Shown: piece by piece, positions 54,438-63,943 of the stretch
Layout: the number at the start of each line of letters is the position of its first letter
Numbering within the stretch: the first letter of the stretch is position 1
Assembly (NCBI RefSeq): GCF_017569205.1
Contig: NZ_CP071870.1
Location: 2,852,001 to 2,916,000 of the forward strand
Origin: Propioniciclava sp. MC1595
Lineage (GTDB): Bacteria; Actinomycetota; Actinomycetes; Propionibacteriales; Propionibacteriaceae
Length of the DNA stretch: 64,000 nucleotides
Reading direction: 5' to 3'
Program-made: the position numbers and the translations under genes
The notes under the pieces: model-generated
Told to the model about the DNA's origin: nothing
The model's input: the letters and a program-made list of their open reading frames with translations, nothing else
Databases searched by the model: none

Positions 54438-55118
54438 ATGGCCCACGTGCTGTCCGTCTCCCCCCGCGCCGGCACCGATTCGAGCGAGCCGGCCTTCCCC
54501 GCGCTCGCCCTGCTGGCCCACTCCGTGCGCGAGATGCGGCCCGACGCGGCGGTCGTCACCGAGGCGGGCCGCGCCGACGTGGTCGTCCTCGACGGCCGCT
54601 CCGACCTCGCCGCCGCCCGCCAGATGTGCCGCCTGCTCGGCTCGGCCGGGAGCGAGACCCCGGTCCTGCTCGTCCTGGGCGAGGGCGGGTTCGCCGCCGT
54701 CAACCCCGAGTGGGGCGTGCGCGACATCATGCTGGACGCCGCGGGCCCGGCCGAGTTCGACGCCCGGATCCGGCTGGCGGTGCGCACCGACGACACGACC
54801 GGCGTCGTGTCGGCGGGCGGCCTGGTGATCGACGAGGCCTCCTACCAGGCCACGCTCAACAACCGGGCCCTCGACCTGACCTACACCGAGTTCGAGCTGC
54901 TGAAGTACCTGGCCCAGCACCCGGGGCGGGTGTTCTCCCGCGAGACCCTGTTGTCCGACGTGTGGGGCTACGACTACTACGGCGGCACCCGCACCGTCGA
55001 CGTGCACGTGCGGCGGCTTCGGGCCAAGCTCGGCTCCGAGAACGAGTACCTGATCGGTACCGTGCGCAACGTCGGCTACCGCTTCAGCCCCGACGCCCGC
55101 CGGAGTGACGCCGGGTGA
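54438..55118 (+). CDS. glnR: GlnR-type OmpR-family nitrogen regulator
   Basis: 226-aa orphan response regulator, global nitrogen regulator of actinobacteria. The receiver-like domain (about residues 1-115) has ALALLAHSVREMRP and VVVLDGRSDL, as in GlnR, with a weak phospho-site. The winged-helix effector (about 125-222) has LDLTYTEFELLKYLAQHPG and VWGYDYYGGTRTVDVHVRRL, the conserved GlnR recognition helix. ATG 54438 fits the GGAGGG ribosome-binding site; a GTG at 54432 is too close. The stop overlaps the SNF2 gene by GTGA. In other actinobacteria glnR sits beside mshD; here three genes separate them. Confidence 0.92.
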   Translation: MAHVLSVSPRAGTDSSEPAFPALALLAHSVREMRPDAAVVTEAGRADVVVLDGRSDLAAARQMCRLLGSAGSETPVLLVLGEGGFAAVNPEWGVRDIMLDAAGPAEFDARIRLAVRTDDTTGVVSAGGLVIDEASYQATLNNRALDLTYTEFELLKYLAQHPGRVFSRETLLSDVWGYDYYGGTRTVDVHVRRLRAKLGSENEYLIGTVRNVGYRFSPDARRSDAG

Positions 55119-58100
55119 TCCCCGACTGGGTCACCGGCATCTCCGACACCGACCTGGAGCGTCGGTTCGGGGCGGCCACGCTGGCCCGGGGCCAGGACTA
55201 CGCCGACGAGGGTCGCGTGAAGGCGATCCGCACCGCGGGCGACCTCGTCATGGCCACCGTCCAGGGGACCGACAGCCAGCCCTACCAGTGCTCGGTCGTC
55301 GCCAAGGCCGGCCCCGCGTCGCTGGTCGCCACGTGCACCTGCCCCGTGCGGCGCGACTGCAAGCACTCGGCCGCCCTGCTGCTCACCGCCCGCCGCAACG
55401 CCGGACGCCGCGGACCGGCCCTGTGGCAGCAGGCGCTGGCGCCGCTGGTCCCCCGGCCGGCGGCAGGCCAGGGCAGCGTCCCGCTCGCCCTGCAACTCAA
55501 CCGCGGACGCCGTGAGTACACCCTGCGTCCCCTCCGCCCCGGCGCCCGGGACGCCTGGGTCAAGGCGGGCGCCGACTGGGACGACGTCCGCCTGCAGGCC
55601 GGCACCTTCGACGGCGAGCAGCGCCAGGCCCTGCTCGACCTCCTCGAGTCGCGCCGCCGCAACGAGTTCGCCTACGGCCACCGCGTCGACGCCCTCCCCC
55701 TGCGCGAACTGCGCGGCGACCTCTGGTCGTTGCTGCGGCAGGCAGCAGAGGCCGGGGTCGCCCTGTTGGCCGGGACCGACGACTCGGGGGCGCGCCTCCC
55801 CGAGCCCCGCGTCTCCGACGGCGTGCTCGAGCCGGTGCTGCACGTGGCCGCCGACGGCGACGACCTGCTGGTCACGCCGACGATGGTCTTCGGCGATGCC
55901 GAGGTCGACCTGCCCTGGCAGGCCTGGACCGGTTACCCCGCCCACGGTGCGGTCTTCGAGCGCGACGGGGCCACCCACCTCGTCCCCCTGGCCCGCCCGC
56001 TCGACGCGGCCGAGCACTCCCTCTTCGCGCAGGGCGAGACCCTGCGGGTCCCCGCGCGCGACGTCCTGCTCTTCGCCGCGGGCTTCGCCCCCTCCTTGGG
56101 GCGCCGCCTCCCCCTGCGGCTGGCCGAGGGCGTGACCCTGCCCGCCGCCGTCCCGCCCACCCTGGTCTGCCGGGTCGAGTTCGGCGACGGGACGGCGACC
56201 GTCCGCTGGGCCTTCCGGTACACCCTCGGCGAGGAGTCGCACGACCTGGGCCTCACCCCGGCCCTCACCGACCCGCCGCTGCGCGACCAGCAGGCCGAGG
56301 CCGAGCTCGCGGCGTCCGTGCCCGACGGGCCGTGGCGGGTCGAGGGCCCGCGCGGCCGGCCCGAGCTGCGCCCGGCCTTCCTCACCGGACGCCCCCTCTT
56401 CGCCTTCACCGCGAGCACCCTCCCCGCCCTGGACGCCCTCGACGGCGTCGAGGTCGAGCTCAGTCGGCCCGCCCCGACGTTCCGGGAGTCCGAGGGGGCA
56501 CCGGTCGTCTCCCTCACCATCAGCGAGCCCGAGGCGGGCGACTGGTTCAACCTCGACGTCGAGGTCACCGTGGACGGCGAGGTCGTCCCGTTCGCCACCC
56601 TGTTCGCGGCGCTCTCGCTGGGCCACGACCACCTGCTGCTCGACTCGGGCACGTGGTTCGCCCTCGACCGCCCCGAGCTCGACCAGCTGCGCAGGCTCAT
56701 CGACGAGGCGCGGCTGCTCGTCGACCACGACGAAGACACGTTCCGGCTGCGCCCCGAGCACGCCGGCCTGTGGGCCGAGCTCGTCGAGCTGGGCGTGGTC
56801 ACCGAGCAGTCCGAGGCGTGGCAGCGCTCGGTGGACGCCCTGCTCGACCTCGAGTCGCTGCCCGAGGTCCCCGTCCCCGCCGGCCTGCGCGCCGACCTGC
56901 GCCCCTACCAGTTGACGGGCTTCGCGTGGCTGTCGTTCCTGTGGCGCTCGCGGCTGGGCGGGATCCTCGCCGACGAGATGGGCCTGGGCAAGACCCTCCA
57001 GACCCTCGCGCTGGCGCAGTCGGCCCTCGAGGCGGGCGAGCTCGACCGTCCCCTCCTCGTCGTGGCACCCACGTCGGTGGTGGGCACCTGGGCCGCCGAG
57101 GCGTCCCGCTTCACCCCCGACCTGCGCGTGGTGACCATCGCCGAGACCCACAAGCGGCGCCGCAGCGAGCTCGCGGACGCCGTGGGGGGCGCCCACATCG
57201 TCCTCACCTCCTACACCCTGCTGAGGCTGGAGGCCGAGGCGTACGCGGGCCTCGAGTGGTCGGCCGTCCTGCTGGATGAGGCGCAGTTCGTGAAGAACCA
57301 CGCGTCGAAGGCCTACCAGGCCGTGCGCAGGCTCCGCGCGCGGGTGAAGGTCGCCCTCACCGGCACCCCGCTGGAGAACAACCTGATGGACCTGTGGTCG
57401 CTGCTGTCGATCACCGCCCCGGGCCTGTTCCCGCACCCCCAGGCCTTCACCGAGGCGTACCGCAAGCCGGTCGAGGCCGGGGACGCCGACGCCCTGGCCC
57501 GCCTCCACCGGCGCATCCGGCCGCTGGTGCTGCGGCGCACGAAGGCGGCCGTGGCCGCCGAGCTGCCGGACAAGCAGGAACAGGTCGTGCCGGTCGAGCT
57601 GTCCCCCGGGCACCGCCGCCTCTACGACCGCCACCTCGCCCGCGAGCGGCAGAAGGTGCTCGGCCTGGTCGGCGACCTCGGACGCCACCGGATCACGATC
57701 CTGCGCTCGCTCACCCTGCTCCGCCAGCTCAGCCTCTCGCCCGCACTCGTCGAGGACGGGTACCCCGCCCAGTCGGCCAAGATCGACACGCTGCTGGAGC
57801 TGCTCGACGAGGTCGTGGCCGAGGGACACCGGGCCCTCGTGTTCAGCCAGTTCACCGGTTTCCTCGCGCTCGTGCGGCAACGCCTGGACGCCGAGGGCAT
57901 CGCCTTCGAGTACCTCGACGGCCGCACCCGCGACCGTGCGGCGCGGATCGCGTCGTTCCGCGAGGGGGACGCCCCCGTCTTCCTCATCTCCCTGAAGGCG
58001 GGCGGGTTCGGGCTGACCCTGACCGAGGCCGACTACGTGTTCATCCTCGACCCGTGGTGGAACCCGGCAGCCGAGGCCCAGGCCGTCGACCGCACCCACC

Positions 58101-58279
58101 GCATCGGCCAGGACAAGCCGGTCAACGTCTACCGGCTGGTGGCGGCCGACACGATCGAGGAGAAGGTCGTCGCCCTCGCCGACTCCAAGCGCCGGCTGTT
58201 CGACGACGTGGTCGGAGCCGCCTCCGACCGCGTGGCGCCGCTGTCGGCCGACGACATCCGCGGCCTCCTGGAGGCCTGA
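55115..58279 (+). CDS. SWIM-domain SNF2-family helicase
   Basis: 1054-aa Swi2/Snf2 ATPase. The N-terminal SWIM zinc-binding motif has CTCPVRRDCKHSAAL (about residues 75-89). A long middle part (about 100-590) is variable. The helicase core has Walker A DEMGLGKTLQTLAL (about 620), Walker B DEAQFVKN (about 722), TGTPLEN (about 750), and C-terminal motifs VFSQFTGFL (about 910) and VDRTHRIGQ (about 990). Such proteins remodel or translocate on DNA, often in repair or regulation; the partner is unknown. GTG 55115 is coupled to glnR by GTGA. Confidence 0.94.
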   Translation: MIPDWVTGISDTDLERRFGAATLARGQDYADEGRVKAIRTAGDLVMATVQGTDSQPYQCSVVAKAGPASLVATCTCPVRRDCKHSAALLLTARRNAGRRGPALWQQALAPLVPRPAAGQGSVPLALQLNRGRREYTLRPLRPGARDAWVKAGADWDDVRLQAGTFDGEQRQALLDLLESRRRNEFAYGHRVDALPLRELRGDLWSLLRQAAEAGVALLAGTDDSGARLPEPRVSDGVLEPVLHVAADGDDLLVTPTMVFGDAEVDLPWQAWTGYPAHGAVFERDGATHLVPLARPLDAAEHSLFAQGETLRVPARDVLLFAAGFAPSLGRRLPLRLAEGVTLPAAVPPTLVCRVEFGDGTATVRWAFRYTLGEESHDLGLTPALTDPPLRDQQAEAELAASVPDGPWRVEGPRGRPELRPAFLTGRPLFAFTASTLPALDALDGVEVELSRPAPTFRESEGAPVVSLTISEPEAGDWFNLDVEVTVDGEVVPFATLFAALSLGHDHLLLDSGTWFALDRPELDQLRRLIDEARLLVDHDEDTFRLRPEHAGLWAELVELGVVTEQSEAWQRSVDALLDLESLPEVPVPAGLRADLRPYQLTGFAWLSFLWRSRLGGILADEMGLGKTLQTLALAQSALEAGELDRPLLVVAPTSVVGTWAAEASRFTPDLRVVTIAETHKRRRSELADAVGGAHIVLTSYTLLRLEAEAYAGLEWSAVLLDEAQFVKNHASKAYQAVRRLRARVKVALTGTPLENNLMDLWSLLSITAPGLFPHPQAFTEAYRKPVEAGDADALARLHRRIRPLVLRRTKAAVAAELPDKQEQVVPVELSPGHRRLYDRHLARERQKVLGLVGDLGRHRITILRSLTLLRQLSLSPALVEDGYPAQSAKIDTLLELLDEVVAEGHRALVFSQFTGFLALVRQRLDAEGIAFEYLDGRTRDRAARIASFREGDAPVFLISLKAGGFGLTLTEADYVFILDPWWNPAAEAQAVDRTHRIGQDKPVNVYRLVAADTIEEKVVALADSKRRLFDDVVGAASDRVAPLSADDIRGLLEA

Positions 58280-58399
58280 GGACCGGTTTGTCCAGCATGT
58301 GGACACCCAGTGGGAAGCGGGACGCCCCCCGCGCGATCACCTGTGTGGAGAGCCCACCGCTGTTCGTCCGGACGTGACCCGCGACGATCCCAGGACTCC

Positions 58400-58490
58400 C
58401 CCACGGGAACCGGGTCCCCCGAACTCAGTCCCCCGTGGGCGGGCAGCCCCCTGCACCGGCCGTCCCCCGAGACGGCCGAGGCAGGGGGCT
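58400..58490 (+). other. Two consecutive hairpins between the SNF2 and sigma-factor genes
   Basis: Stem A: CCCACGGG (58400-58407) with CCCGTGGG (58432-58439), 24-nt loop. Stem B: AGCCCCCTGC (58445-58454) with GCAGGGGGCT (58481-58490), and inside it CGGCCGTC (58457-58464) with GACGGCCG (58471-58478), split only by a 2x2 internal loop. The total fold in stem B is 18 bp with a 6-nt loop. It probably terminates the SNF2 transcript, but could be a structured leader or small RNA. The gap 58280-58542 holds no other gene. Confidence 0.7.
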
Positions 58491-58530
58491 GAAGCGTGGA
58501 AGGCGTGGATGACTAGTACGGACGGTCCTC

Positions 58531-58536
58531 TACTCT
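58531..58536 (+). promoter_or_regulatory. -10 box of the sigma-factor gene (leaderless)
   Basis: TACTCT lies 6 nt before GTG 58543. No Shine-Dalgarno is present in between, so transcription likely starts at the GTG. Confidence 0.5.
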
Positions 58537-58542
58537 GGTCAG

Positions 58543-59169
58543 GTGGAGGGGGTCTCGGACACGCATGCGGCGCACCAGCCGTTCGTCGACGCCGTCGATC
58601 CCACCGCCGAACTCGACGCCCTGGCCGAACGGGCCTCGGGGGGCGACCGCTCCGCCTGGGCCCAGGTGTGGCGGGAACTCTCCGGTCGCATCCACGCGTA
58701 CCTGCGGGTGGCCGGCGCGGGCGATCCCGAGGGGCTGACCAGTGACGTGTTCGTGGCACTGATCGGCCGGGAGGCCCCCATCAGCGGCGGGTGGGCGGGC
58801 CTGCGCTCGCTCGCGTTCAGCATGGCCCACGCCCGCATGGTCGACGACCGGCGGAAGGCGGCCGTCCGCAAGGGCGGCACCACCTACACGCCCGAGTCAG
58901 ACCCGCGTTCTGCCCCCTCGGCGGAGGCGGCGGCGCTGGCGTCGACCGGCGAGGGTGAGGTCACCGCCCTGCTCGACCTCCTGCCGGAGGACGAGCGAGC
59001 GGTCCTGACGCTGCGCTACGTCGCAGACCTCGACCTGGCGGGTACCGCCGAGGCGCTGGGCCGCTCGAAGACCACCGTGTCACGCTTGCAGGCACGGGCC
59101 CTGGCCACCCTGCGTGGCTTCCTGGACCATTCCCCCCTCGGGGACGACGCGACGGAAGGAGTGTCATGA
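58543..59169 (+). CDS. ECF-type RNA polymerase sigma factor
   Basis: 208-aa sigma70-family protein of ECF size. Region 2 (about residues 20-100) includes WAQVWRELSGRIHAYLRV and SDVFVALI. Region 4 (about 145-195) includes LLPEDERAVLTLRYV and ALGRSKTTVSRLQARALATL as HTH. Target promoters are unknown. It overlaps the membrane-protein gene downstream by ATGA, typical of a sigma/anti-sigma pair. GTG 58543 follows a leaderless -10 box. Confidence 0.9.
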   Translation: MEGVSDTHAAHQPFVDAVDPTAELDALAERASGGDRSAWAQVWRELSGRIHAYLRVAGAGDPEGLTSDVFVALIGREAPISGGWAGLRSLAFSMAHARMVDDRRKAAVRKGGTTYTPESDPRSAPSAEAAALASTGEGEVTALLDLLPEDERAVLTLRYVADLDLAGTAEALGRSKTTVSRLQARALATLRGFLDHSPLGDDATEGVS

Positions 59170-60086
59170 CCGAACCCGCACCCGGCACCCCGGAGGCGAC
59201 CGAGGCCCTCCTCGCGCGGTTGGCCGCGCTGGGGGACGGTCCGGCCCCCACCCCCTCCGCCGAACTGCTGGGCCTCCTGCCCGACCTCGACGAGGGCACC
59301 CCCGACGAGCCCGGCGCGCCCTCGCCCGGCGCTCCCCCCGAGGCACCCAAGCCCGTCCCCGGCGCGCGGACTGCCCGGCGGATCATCACCTCCTGCATCG
59401 TGGCCGGCATCGCCGGCGGCCTGATGGCCTCCCCGGCCGCCGACCACGTGCACGACGCCGTCGAGCGGGCCATCGCCGAGGCGCGCAGCTACGCGCGGTC
59501 GTTCGGCCTCGGACCGACCCTGGACGGGGTGCCCGCGCCGCTCGCCCCCGAGCAGGCGCCCTCCCCCGCGCCGGCATCGCCGGCCGGCGGCGGCCAGGAC
59601 GAGCCGGTCTCCTCCCTCGTGGTCGTCCTGCCCACACGCACCGCACCCGGCACCGACGCCACGGGGCCCGACTCCCGACCCGACACGGAGTGGACGCCCG
59701 CCCCGGGCACCGACGTCGAGCCGGAGCCGGAACAGGACGCCAAGGACAAGCAGGACAAGGACGAGCCCAAGGACAAGGTGAAGGACGAGAAGGAGTCCAA
59801 CCCCAGGTCCCGGGCGCCCCAGGCCAACCCGACCCCGGGCGACCCGCGCGCCAACCCCCACAGCCAGGCCCCGCAGGGGAAGCCGCGCCCCGAGGGGCCG
59901 ACGGTCGAGACGTCACCGGCCAACCCGCGATCCGAGGCGCCGCAGGCCAACGAGCGGTCGAAGGCCCCGCAGTCCGACCCCAAGGCAGAGATGCCCCAGG
60001 GCGACGGGGCCGTGCCCGCGGCGTCCGAGGGTGCCGCGCCCGAGGCCGCCCCGAACCCCGGCGTGCTCGGGGGGCCGGACGACTAG
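59166..60086 (+). CDS. Putative membrane anti-sigma/partner protein
   Basis: 306-aa protein coupled by ATGA to the sigma gene. The N-terminal cytoplasmic part (about residues 1-70) is acidic and Pro-rich. One membrane segment follows (IITSCIVAGIAGGLMASPA, about 73-91), then a long extracytoplasmic low-complexity tail rich in Pro, Glu, Lys and Asp with APQANP-type repeats. No zinc anti-sigma (HxxxCxxC) motif is visible. An anti-sigma role is inferred from the position only. Confidence 0.7.
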   Translation: MTEPAPGTPEATEALLARLAALGDGPAPTPSAELLGLLPDLDEGTPDEPGAPSPGAPPEAPKPVPGARTARRIITSCIVAGIAGGLMASPAADHVHDAVERAIAEARSYARSFGLGPTLDGVPAPLAPEQAPSPAPASPAGGGQDEPVSSLVVVLPTRTAPGTDATGPDSRPDTEWTPAPGTDVEPEPEQDAKDKQDKDEPKDKVKDEKESNPRSRAPQANPTPGDPRANPHSQAPQGKPRPEGPTVETSPANPRSEAPQANERSKAPQSDPKAEMPQGDGAVPAASEGAAPEAAPNPGVLGGPDD

Positions 60087-60089
60087 GGT
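60084..60089 (+). promoter_or_regulatory. -10 box of mshD (leaderless)
   Basis: TAGGGT, whose first three bases are the stop codon of the upstream gene, lies 6 nt before GTG 60096. Confidence 0.5.
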
Positions 60090-60095
60090 GGTCCC

Positions 60096-60947
60096 GTGGA
60101 GCCCCTCAGCAGCCTGACCCCGGCCCAGCACGCGCGCGTGCTGGACCTGTGCGCCGCGGCCGAGGCCGCCGACACGGTGGCGCCCCTCAACGAGGAGGCC
60201 CGCCTCCAGCTCGGGCGTCCCGACGCCCTGCACTGGGTGGCCCGCGACGGCGACACGGTCGTCGGCTACGCCCAGTGGCAGCCGGCCAACGCAACCGGCC
60301 AGTTGGTCGTGCACCCCGACCACCGGCGCTCCGGCCACGGCACCTCGCTCTTCGCCGCGCTCCTCGCCGACGTGCCCGAGCCCGCCGTGTGGGCGTTCGG
60401 CGACCTGCACGGCGCCCAGCGCTTCGCCGCCTCGGCGGGCATGGTCCCCGGGCGCGGGCTCCACATCATGGAACGCGAGCTCACGGACGCCGTGCCGCGG
60501 GAGGTGCCCGAGGGTGTCCGCCTGCGGCCCTTCACCGACGCGGACGCCGACGCCTTCCTCGCGGTCAACGCCGCGGCCTTCGCCGACCACCCCGAACAGG
60601 GCCACTTCTCGGCCGCGGACCTCGCCAACCGGCAGGCCGAGGCGTGGTGGGACCCGGCGGGCCTGATCCTGGCCGAGGACGCCGAGGGCGTGGTCGGCTT
60701 CCACTGGACCAAGCGGCACGACGACGTCACCGGGGAGGTCTACGTCCTCGGCGTCCACCCCCGCGCCGGCGGCCGCGGTCTGGGCGGCGTCCTGCTCGAC
60801 GCGGGCCTGGCCCACCTGGCCGCGGGCGGCAACTCCCGGGTGATCCTCTACGTCGACGCGGGCAACGCCCCCGCCGTGGCACTGTACGAGCGCAGCGGTT
60901 TCCGTGTGGTCCACACCGACACCCTGTACCGCCCGGCGGCTGGTTGA
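60096..60947 (+). CDS. mshD: Mycothiol synthase (acetyl-CoA:Cys-GlcN-Ins acetyltransferase)
   Basis: 283-aa enzyme with two GNAT domains, last step of mycothiol synthesis. The N-terminal domain has VVHPDHRRSGHGTSLF (about residues 70-85). The active C-terminal domain has GFHWTKRH (about 206-213), YVLGVHPRAGGRGLGGVLLD (about 222-241) and ILYVDAGNAPAVALYERSGF (about 250-269), matching MshD. It supports the actinobacterial origin. GTG start with a leaderless -10 box. The stop TGA runs into an ATG of ppk1 (TGAATG). Confidence 0.93.
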   Translation: MEPLSSLTPAQHARVLDLCAAAEAADTVAPLNEEARLQLGRPDALHWVARDGDTVVGYAQWQPANATGQLVVHPDHRRSGHGTSLFAALLADVPEPAVWAFGDLHGAQRFAASAGMVPGRGLHIMERELTDAVPREVPEGVRLRPFTDADADAFLAVNAAAFADHPEQGHFSAADLANRQAEAWWDPAGLILAEDAEGVVGFHWTKRHDDVTGEVYVLGVHPRAGGRGLGGVLLDAGLAHLAAGGNSRVILYVDAGNAPAVALYERSGFRVVHTDTLYRPAAG

Positions 60948-63053
60948 ATGGCCCCCGTGAGCATGCCCGTCGACGAAGCTGCCCTGCCGGAGGGCCGGTA
61001 CCACGACCGGGAGTTGAGCTGGCTCGACTTCAACAACCGGGTGCTCGACCTGGCCCGGGACACCACGCGCGTCCCCCTGCTCGAACGGGCGCGGTTCCTG
61101 GCGATCTTCAGCTCGAACCTGGACGAGTACTTCATGGTGCGCGTCGCCGGCCTGAAGCGGCGCATCGCCGCCGAGCTGGCCCTCCCGGGCGCCTCCGGCA
61201 TCCTGCCGCGGGAACTGCACGAGATGATCCTCGCCCGGGTCCGGGAGCTGACCGACGAGCAGTCCCGCGTCTTCACCGACGAGGTGCGCCCGGCGCTGGC
61301 CGAGGAGGGCGTCCGCATCGTGGGGTGGGACGACCTGACGGACGCCGAGCACGAGGCCATGGCCAAGCTGTTCGAGGAGCGGATCTACCCGATCCTGACC
61401 CCGCTCGCCGTCGACCCGGCGCACCCGTTCCCCTACATCTCCGGTCTCTCGGTCAACATCGCCGTCCTGGTGCGCAACCCCGCCAACGGCCACCGCCAGT
61501 TCGCCCGGATCAAGGTGCCGACGAACGTGCCCCGCTTCACGCAGTTGGCCGACGACCGGTACCTGCCGATCGAGGAGATCATCGGCCACCAGCTCGGCAC
61601 CCTGTTCGGCGGCATGGAGCTGCTCGGCTGGACGACCTTCCGGGTCACCCGCAACCAGGACCTCGAGGTCGAGGAGGACGATGCCGAGAACATCCTGGTC
61701 GCCCTCGAGAAGGAGCTGCTGCGCCGCAAGCTCGGCCGCCCGCCGGTGCGACTGGAGGTCCAACGCGGCATCCCCGCCGAGATCCTCGACGTGCTCGTCA
61801 GCGAGCTCGACGTGTCGGCGTCCGAGGTCTTCCACCTGCCGGCACCGCTCGACCTCACCGGCCTGTTCCAGATCGCCGGCACCGCCGACCGCAGCGACCT
61901 GGAGTACCCGAACTTCCTGCCCAAGACGCACCCCGACCTCGCCGAGGTCGAGACGGCCCAGCCGGCCGACATGTTCAAGGCCCTGCACGACCGCGACGTG
62001 CTGCTGCAGCACCCCTACGACAGCTTCGCCACCTCGGTGCAGCGGTTCGTCGAGCAGGCGGCCGCCGATCCGGCCGTGCTCGCGATCAAGCAGACGCTCT
62101 ACCGCACCTCGGGCGACTCCCCGATCGTGGACGCCCTCGTCGAAGCCGCCGAGGCCGGCAAGCAGGTGCTCGTGGTCGTCGAGATCATGGCCCGCTTCGA
62201 CGAGCAGGCCAACATCCGCTGGGCGCGCAAGCTCGAGCGGGCCGGCTGCCACGTCGTCTACGGCCTGCTGGGGCTGAAGACCCACGCCAAGCTGTGCCTG
62301 GTCGTGCGCGACGAGCCCGAGGGCCTCAAGCGCTACGCCCACATCGGCACCGGCAACTACAACCCCAAGACCGCCCGCATCTACGAGGACATGGGCCTGC
62401 TCACCTCGAACCCGATCATCACCGAGGACGTCGGCAGGGTGTTCAACGCGCTGTCCGGCATGACCCAGGACCGGGCGTACCGCCGCCTCCTGGTCGCCCC
62501 CCACGGTGTCCGGAAGGGCCTGCTGGAGCAGATCGCCCAGGAGGTCGAGCACGCCCGCGCCGGCCGCCCGGCCGGGATCCGGATCAAGGTCAACTCGATC
62601 GTCGACGAGGCCATCGTGGACGCCCTCTACCGTGCGTCGCAGGCCGGCGTCCCGGTCGACATCTGGGTGCGCGGCATCTGCACGGTCCGCCCCGGTGTGG
62701 AGGGCCTGAGTGAGAACATCCGGGTCCGGTCGATCCTGGGCCGGTTCCTCGAGCACAGCCGGCTGTTCTGGTTCGCCGGCGGCGGGACGCCCCACGTCGG
62801 CCTCGGCAGCGCCGACATGATGCACCGCAACCTCGACCGCCGCGTCGAGGTCCTGGTCCCGCTGCCGCACGAGCGCCACGAACGCCGAGTGCGGGAGCTG
62901 TTCGACCTCGCCTTCGACCCGGGCACCGCCTCGTGGTGGCTGCACGACAGCACGTGGACCATGCGCACGACCGACGAGGACGGGGAAGCCTTGCTGGACC
63001 TCCAGGAGCACCTGATCAGCAGCCTCCACGCCCGCCGGGCGGAGGCCCGCTGA
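60948..63053 (+). CDS. ppk1: Polyphosphate kinase 1
   Basis: 701-aa enzyme that makes polyphosphate from ATP. The N and head domains begin [19 protein letters not shown] and have [16 protein letters not shown]. The phospholipase-D-like catalytic C-part has the phosphorylated His in [13 protein letters not shown] (about residue 444), preceded by [14 protein letters not shown]. The [17 protein letters not shown] block lies at about 465. All Ppk1 blocks are present. ATG 60948 directly abuts the mshD stop; GTG 60957, 7 nt after a TTGAAT box, is an alternative start. TGATG coupling to the Nudix gene. Confidence 0.95.
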   Translation: MAPVSMPVDEAALPEGRYHDRELSWLDFNNRVLDLARDTTRVPLLERARFLAIFSSNLDEYFMVRVAGLKRRIAAELALPGASGILPRELHEMILARVRELTDEQSRVFTDEVRPALAEEGVRIVGWDDLTDAEHEAMAKLFEERIYPILTPLAVDPAHPFPYISGLSVNIAVLVRNPANGHRQFARIKVPTNVPRFTQLADDRYLPIEEIIGHQLGTLFGGMELLGWTTFRVTRNQDLEVEEDDAENILVALEKELLRRKLGRPPVRLEVQRGIPAEILDVLVSELDVSASEVFHLPAPLDLTGLFQIAGTADRSDLEYPNFLPKTHPDLAEVETAQPADMFKALHDRDVLLQHPYDSFATSVQRFVEQAAADPAVLAIKQTLYRTSGDSPIVDALVEAAEAGKQVLVVVEIMARFDEQANIRWARKLERAGCHVVYGLLGLKTHAKLCLVVRDEPEGLKRYAHIGTGNYNPKTARIYEDMGLLTSNPIITEDVGRVFNALSGMTQDRAYRRLLVAPHGVRKGLLEQIAQEVEHARAGRPAGIRIKVNSIVDEAIVDALYRASQAGVPVDIWVRGICTVRPGVEGLSENIRVRSILGRFLEHSRLFWFAGGGTPHVGLGSADMMHRNLDRRVEVLVPLPHERHERRVRELFDLAFDPGTASWWLHDSTWTMRTTDEDGEALLDLQEHLISSLHARRAEAR

Positions 63054-63943
63054 TGCCCAAGCAGCGCAAGTTCACCGTCGCCGCCGGTACCGTCACCATC
63101 CGCCACCGGCCGGGCAAGGAGCCGCACGTGCTGCTCGTCCACCGGCCCGCGTACAACGACTGGACCCTCCCCAAGGGCCACCTCGACCCCGACGAGTACG
63201 AGGCGGTCGCGGCGGTGCGGGAGACCCACGAGGAGTCCGGGGTGCGCGTCGTGCTGCGCGAGCCGCTGGGGGCGATCAGCTACCCCGTCGGCGGCGGCAC
63301 GAAGGTCGTGCACTACTGGCGCGCCGAACCGATCGAGGCCAGCAAGCGCAAGCCCGACAAGGAGGTCGACAAGGTCGCCTGGCTCAGCCCGGCCAACGCG
63401 CTGGAGCGGATGACCTACGACGACGAGAAGGAGGTCGTGCGCAAGGCGCTGGAGTACCGGCAGCCGAGCACGGCGTTCCTCGTGGTGCGCCACAGCAAGG
63501 CGATGGACCGCAAGAACTGGTCCGGGCGCGACCAGGCCCGCCCGATCACCGCGCGCGGGCGCAAGCAGGCCAAGCGCCTGGTCCCGCTGTTCGAGTCGTT
63601 CGGGGTGGCGGCGCTGGCGTCCAGCACCTCGACGCGGTGCGTGCAGACCCTGCAGCCGTTCGCCAAGCAGCAGCGGATGGACGTGGACGGCTGGCAGGTG
63701 CTCACCGAGGAGATCGGCGAGCACAACGCGAAGGGCGTCCGGCAGCTCATGAAGCGGCTGGCCACCGAGTCGGTCGAGGAGAAGGCGCCCATGGCCGTGT
63801 GCGGGCACCGGCCCATCCTGCCCGACATGCTGACCGCACTCGGCGTCGAACCCCGCCCGATGCAGACCGGCGCGGTGATCGTCGTCCACCTGGACGCCGA
63901 GGGCCGGCACATCGCCCACGAGTACCACCGGCCCCGCGTCTGA
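63053..63943 (+). CDS. mutT1: Nudix hydrolase fused to a histidine phosphatase (MutT1 type)
   Basis: 296-aa bifunctional sanitation enzyme. The Nudix box runs from GHLDPDEYEAVAAVRE to THEESGV (about residues 42-64) and matches GX5EX7REUXEEXGU. The C-terminal SixA-like phosphatase has VVRHSKAM (about 143-150) with catalytic Arg/His and CGHRPILPDM (about 247). Mycobacterial MutT1 hydrolyses 8-oxo-dGTP and diadenosine polyphosphates. ATG 63053 overlaps the ppk1 stop by 1 bp. The remaining 57 bp of the window hold no gene. Confidence 0.94.
   Translation: MPKQRKFTVAAGTVTIRHRPGKEPHVLLVHRPAYNDWTLPKGHLDPDEYEAVAAVRETHEESGVRVVLREPLGAISYPVGGGTKVVHYWRAEPIEASKRKPDKEVDKVAWLSPANALERMTYDDEKEVVRKALEYRQPSTAFLVVRHSKAMDRKNWSGRDQARPITARGRKQAKRLVPLFESFGVAALASSTSTRCVQTLQPFAKQQRMDVDGWQVLTEEIGEHNAKGVRQLMKRLATESVEEKAPMAVCGHRPILPDMLTALGVEPRPMQTGAVIVVHLDAEGRHIAHEYHRPRV

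Noticed and set aside
55076-58306. 1076-aa open frame antisense to the SNF2 helicase
   Set aside because: Shadow of the helicase gene; no motifs, composition typical of reverse-frame translation.
59913-63029. 1038-aa open frame antisense to mshD and ppk1
   Set aside because: Frame is open only because of the high-GC third-position bias; the product is low-complexity His/Val/Gly/Arg/Asp sequence and the plus strand encodes recognisable MshD and Ppk1.
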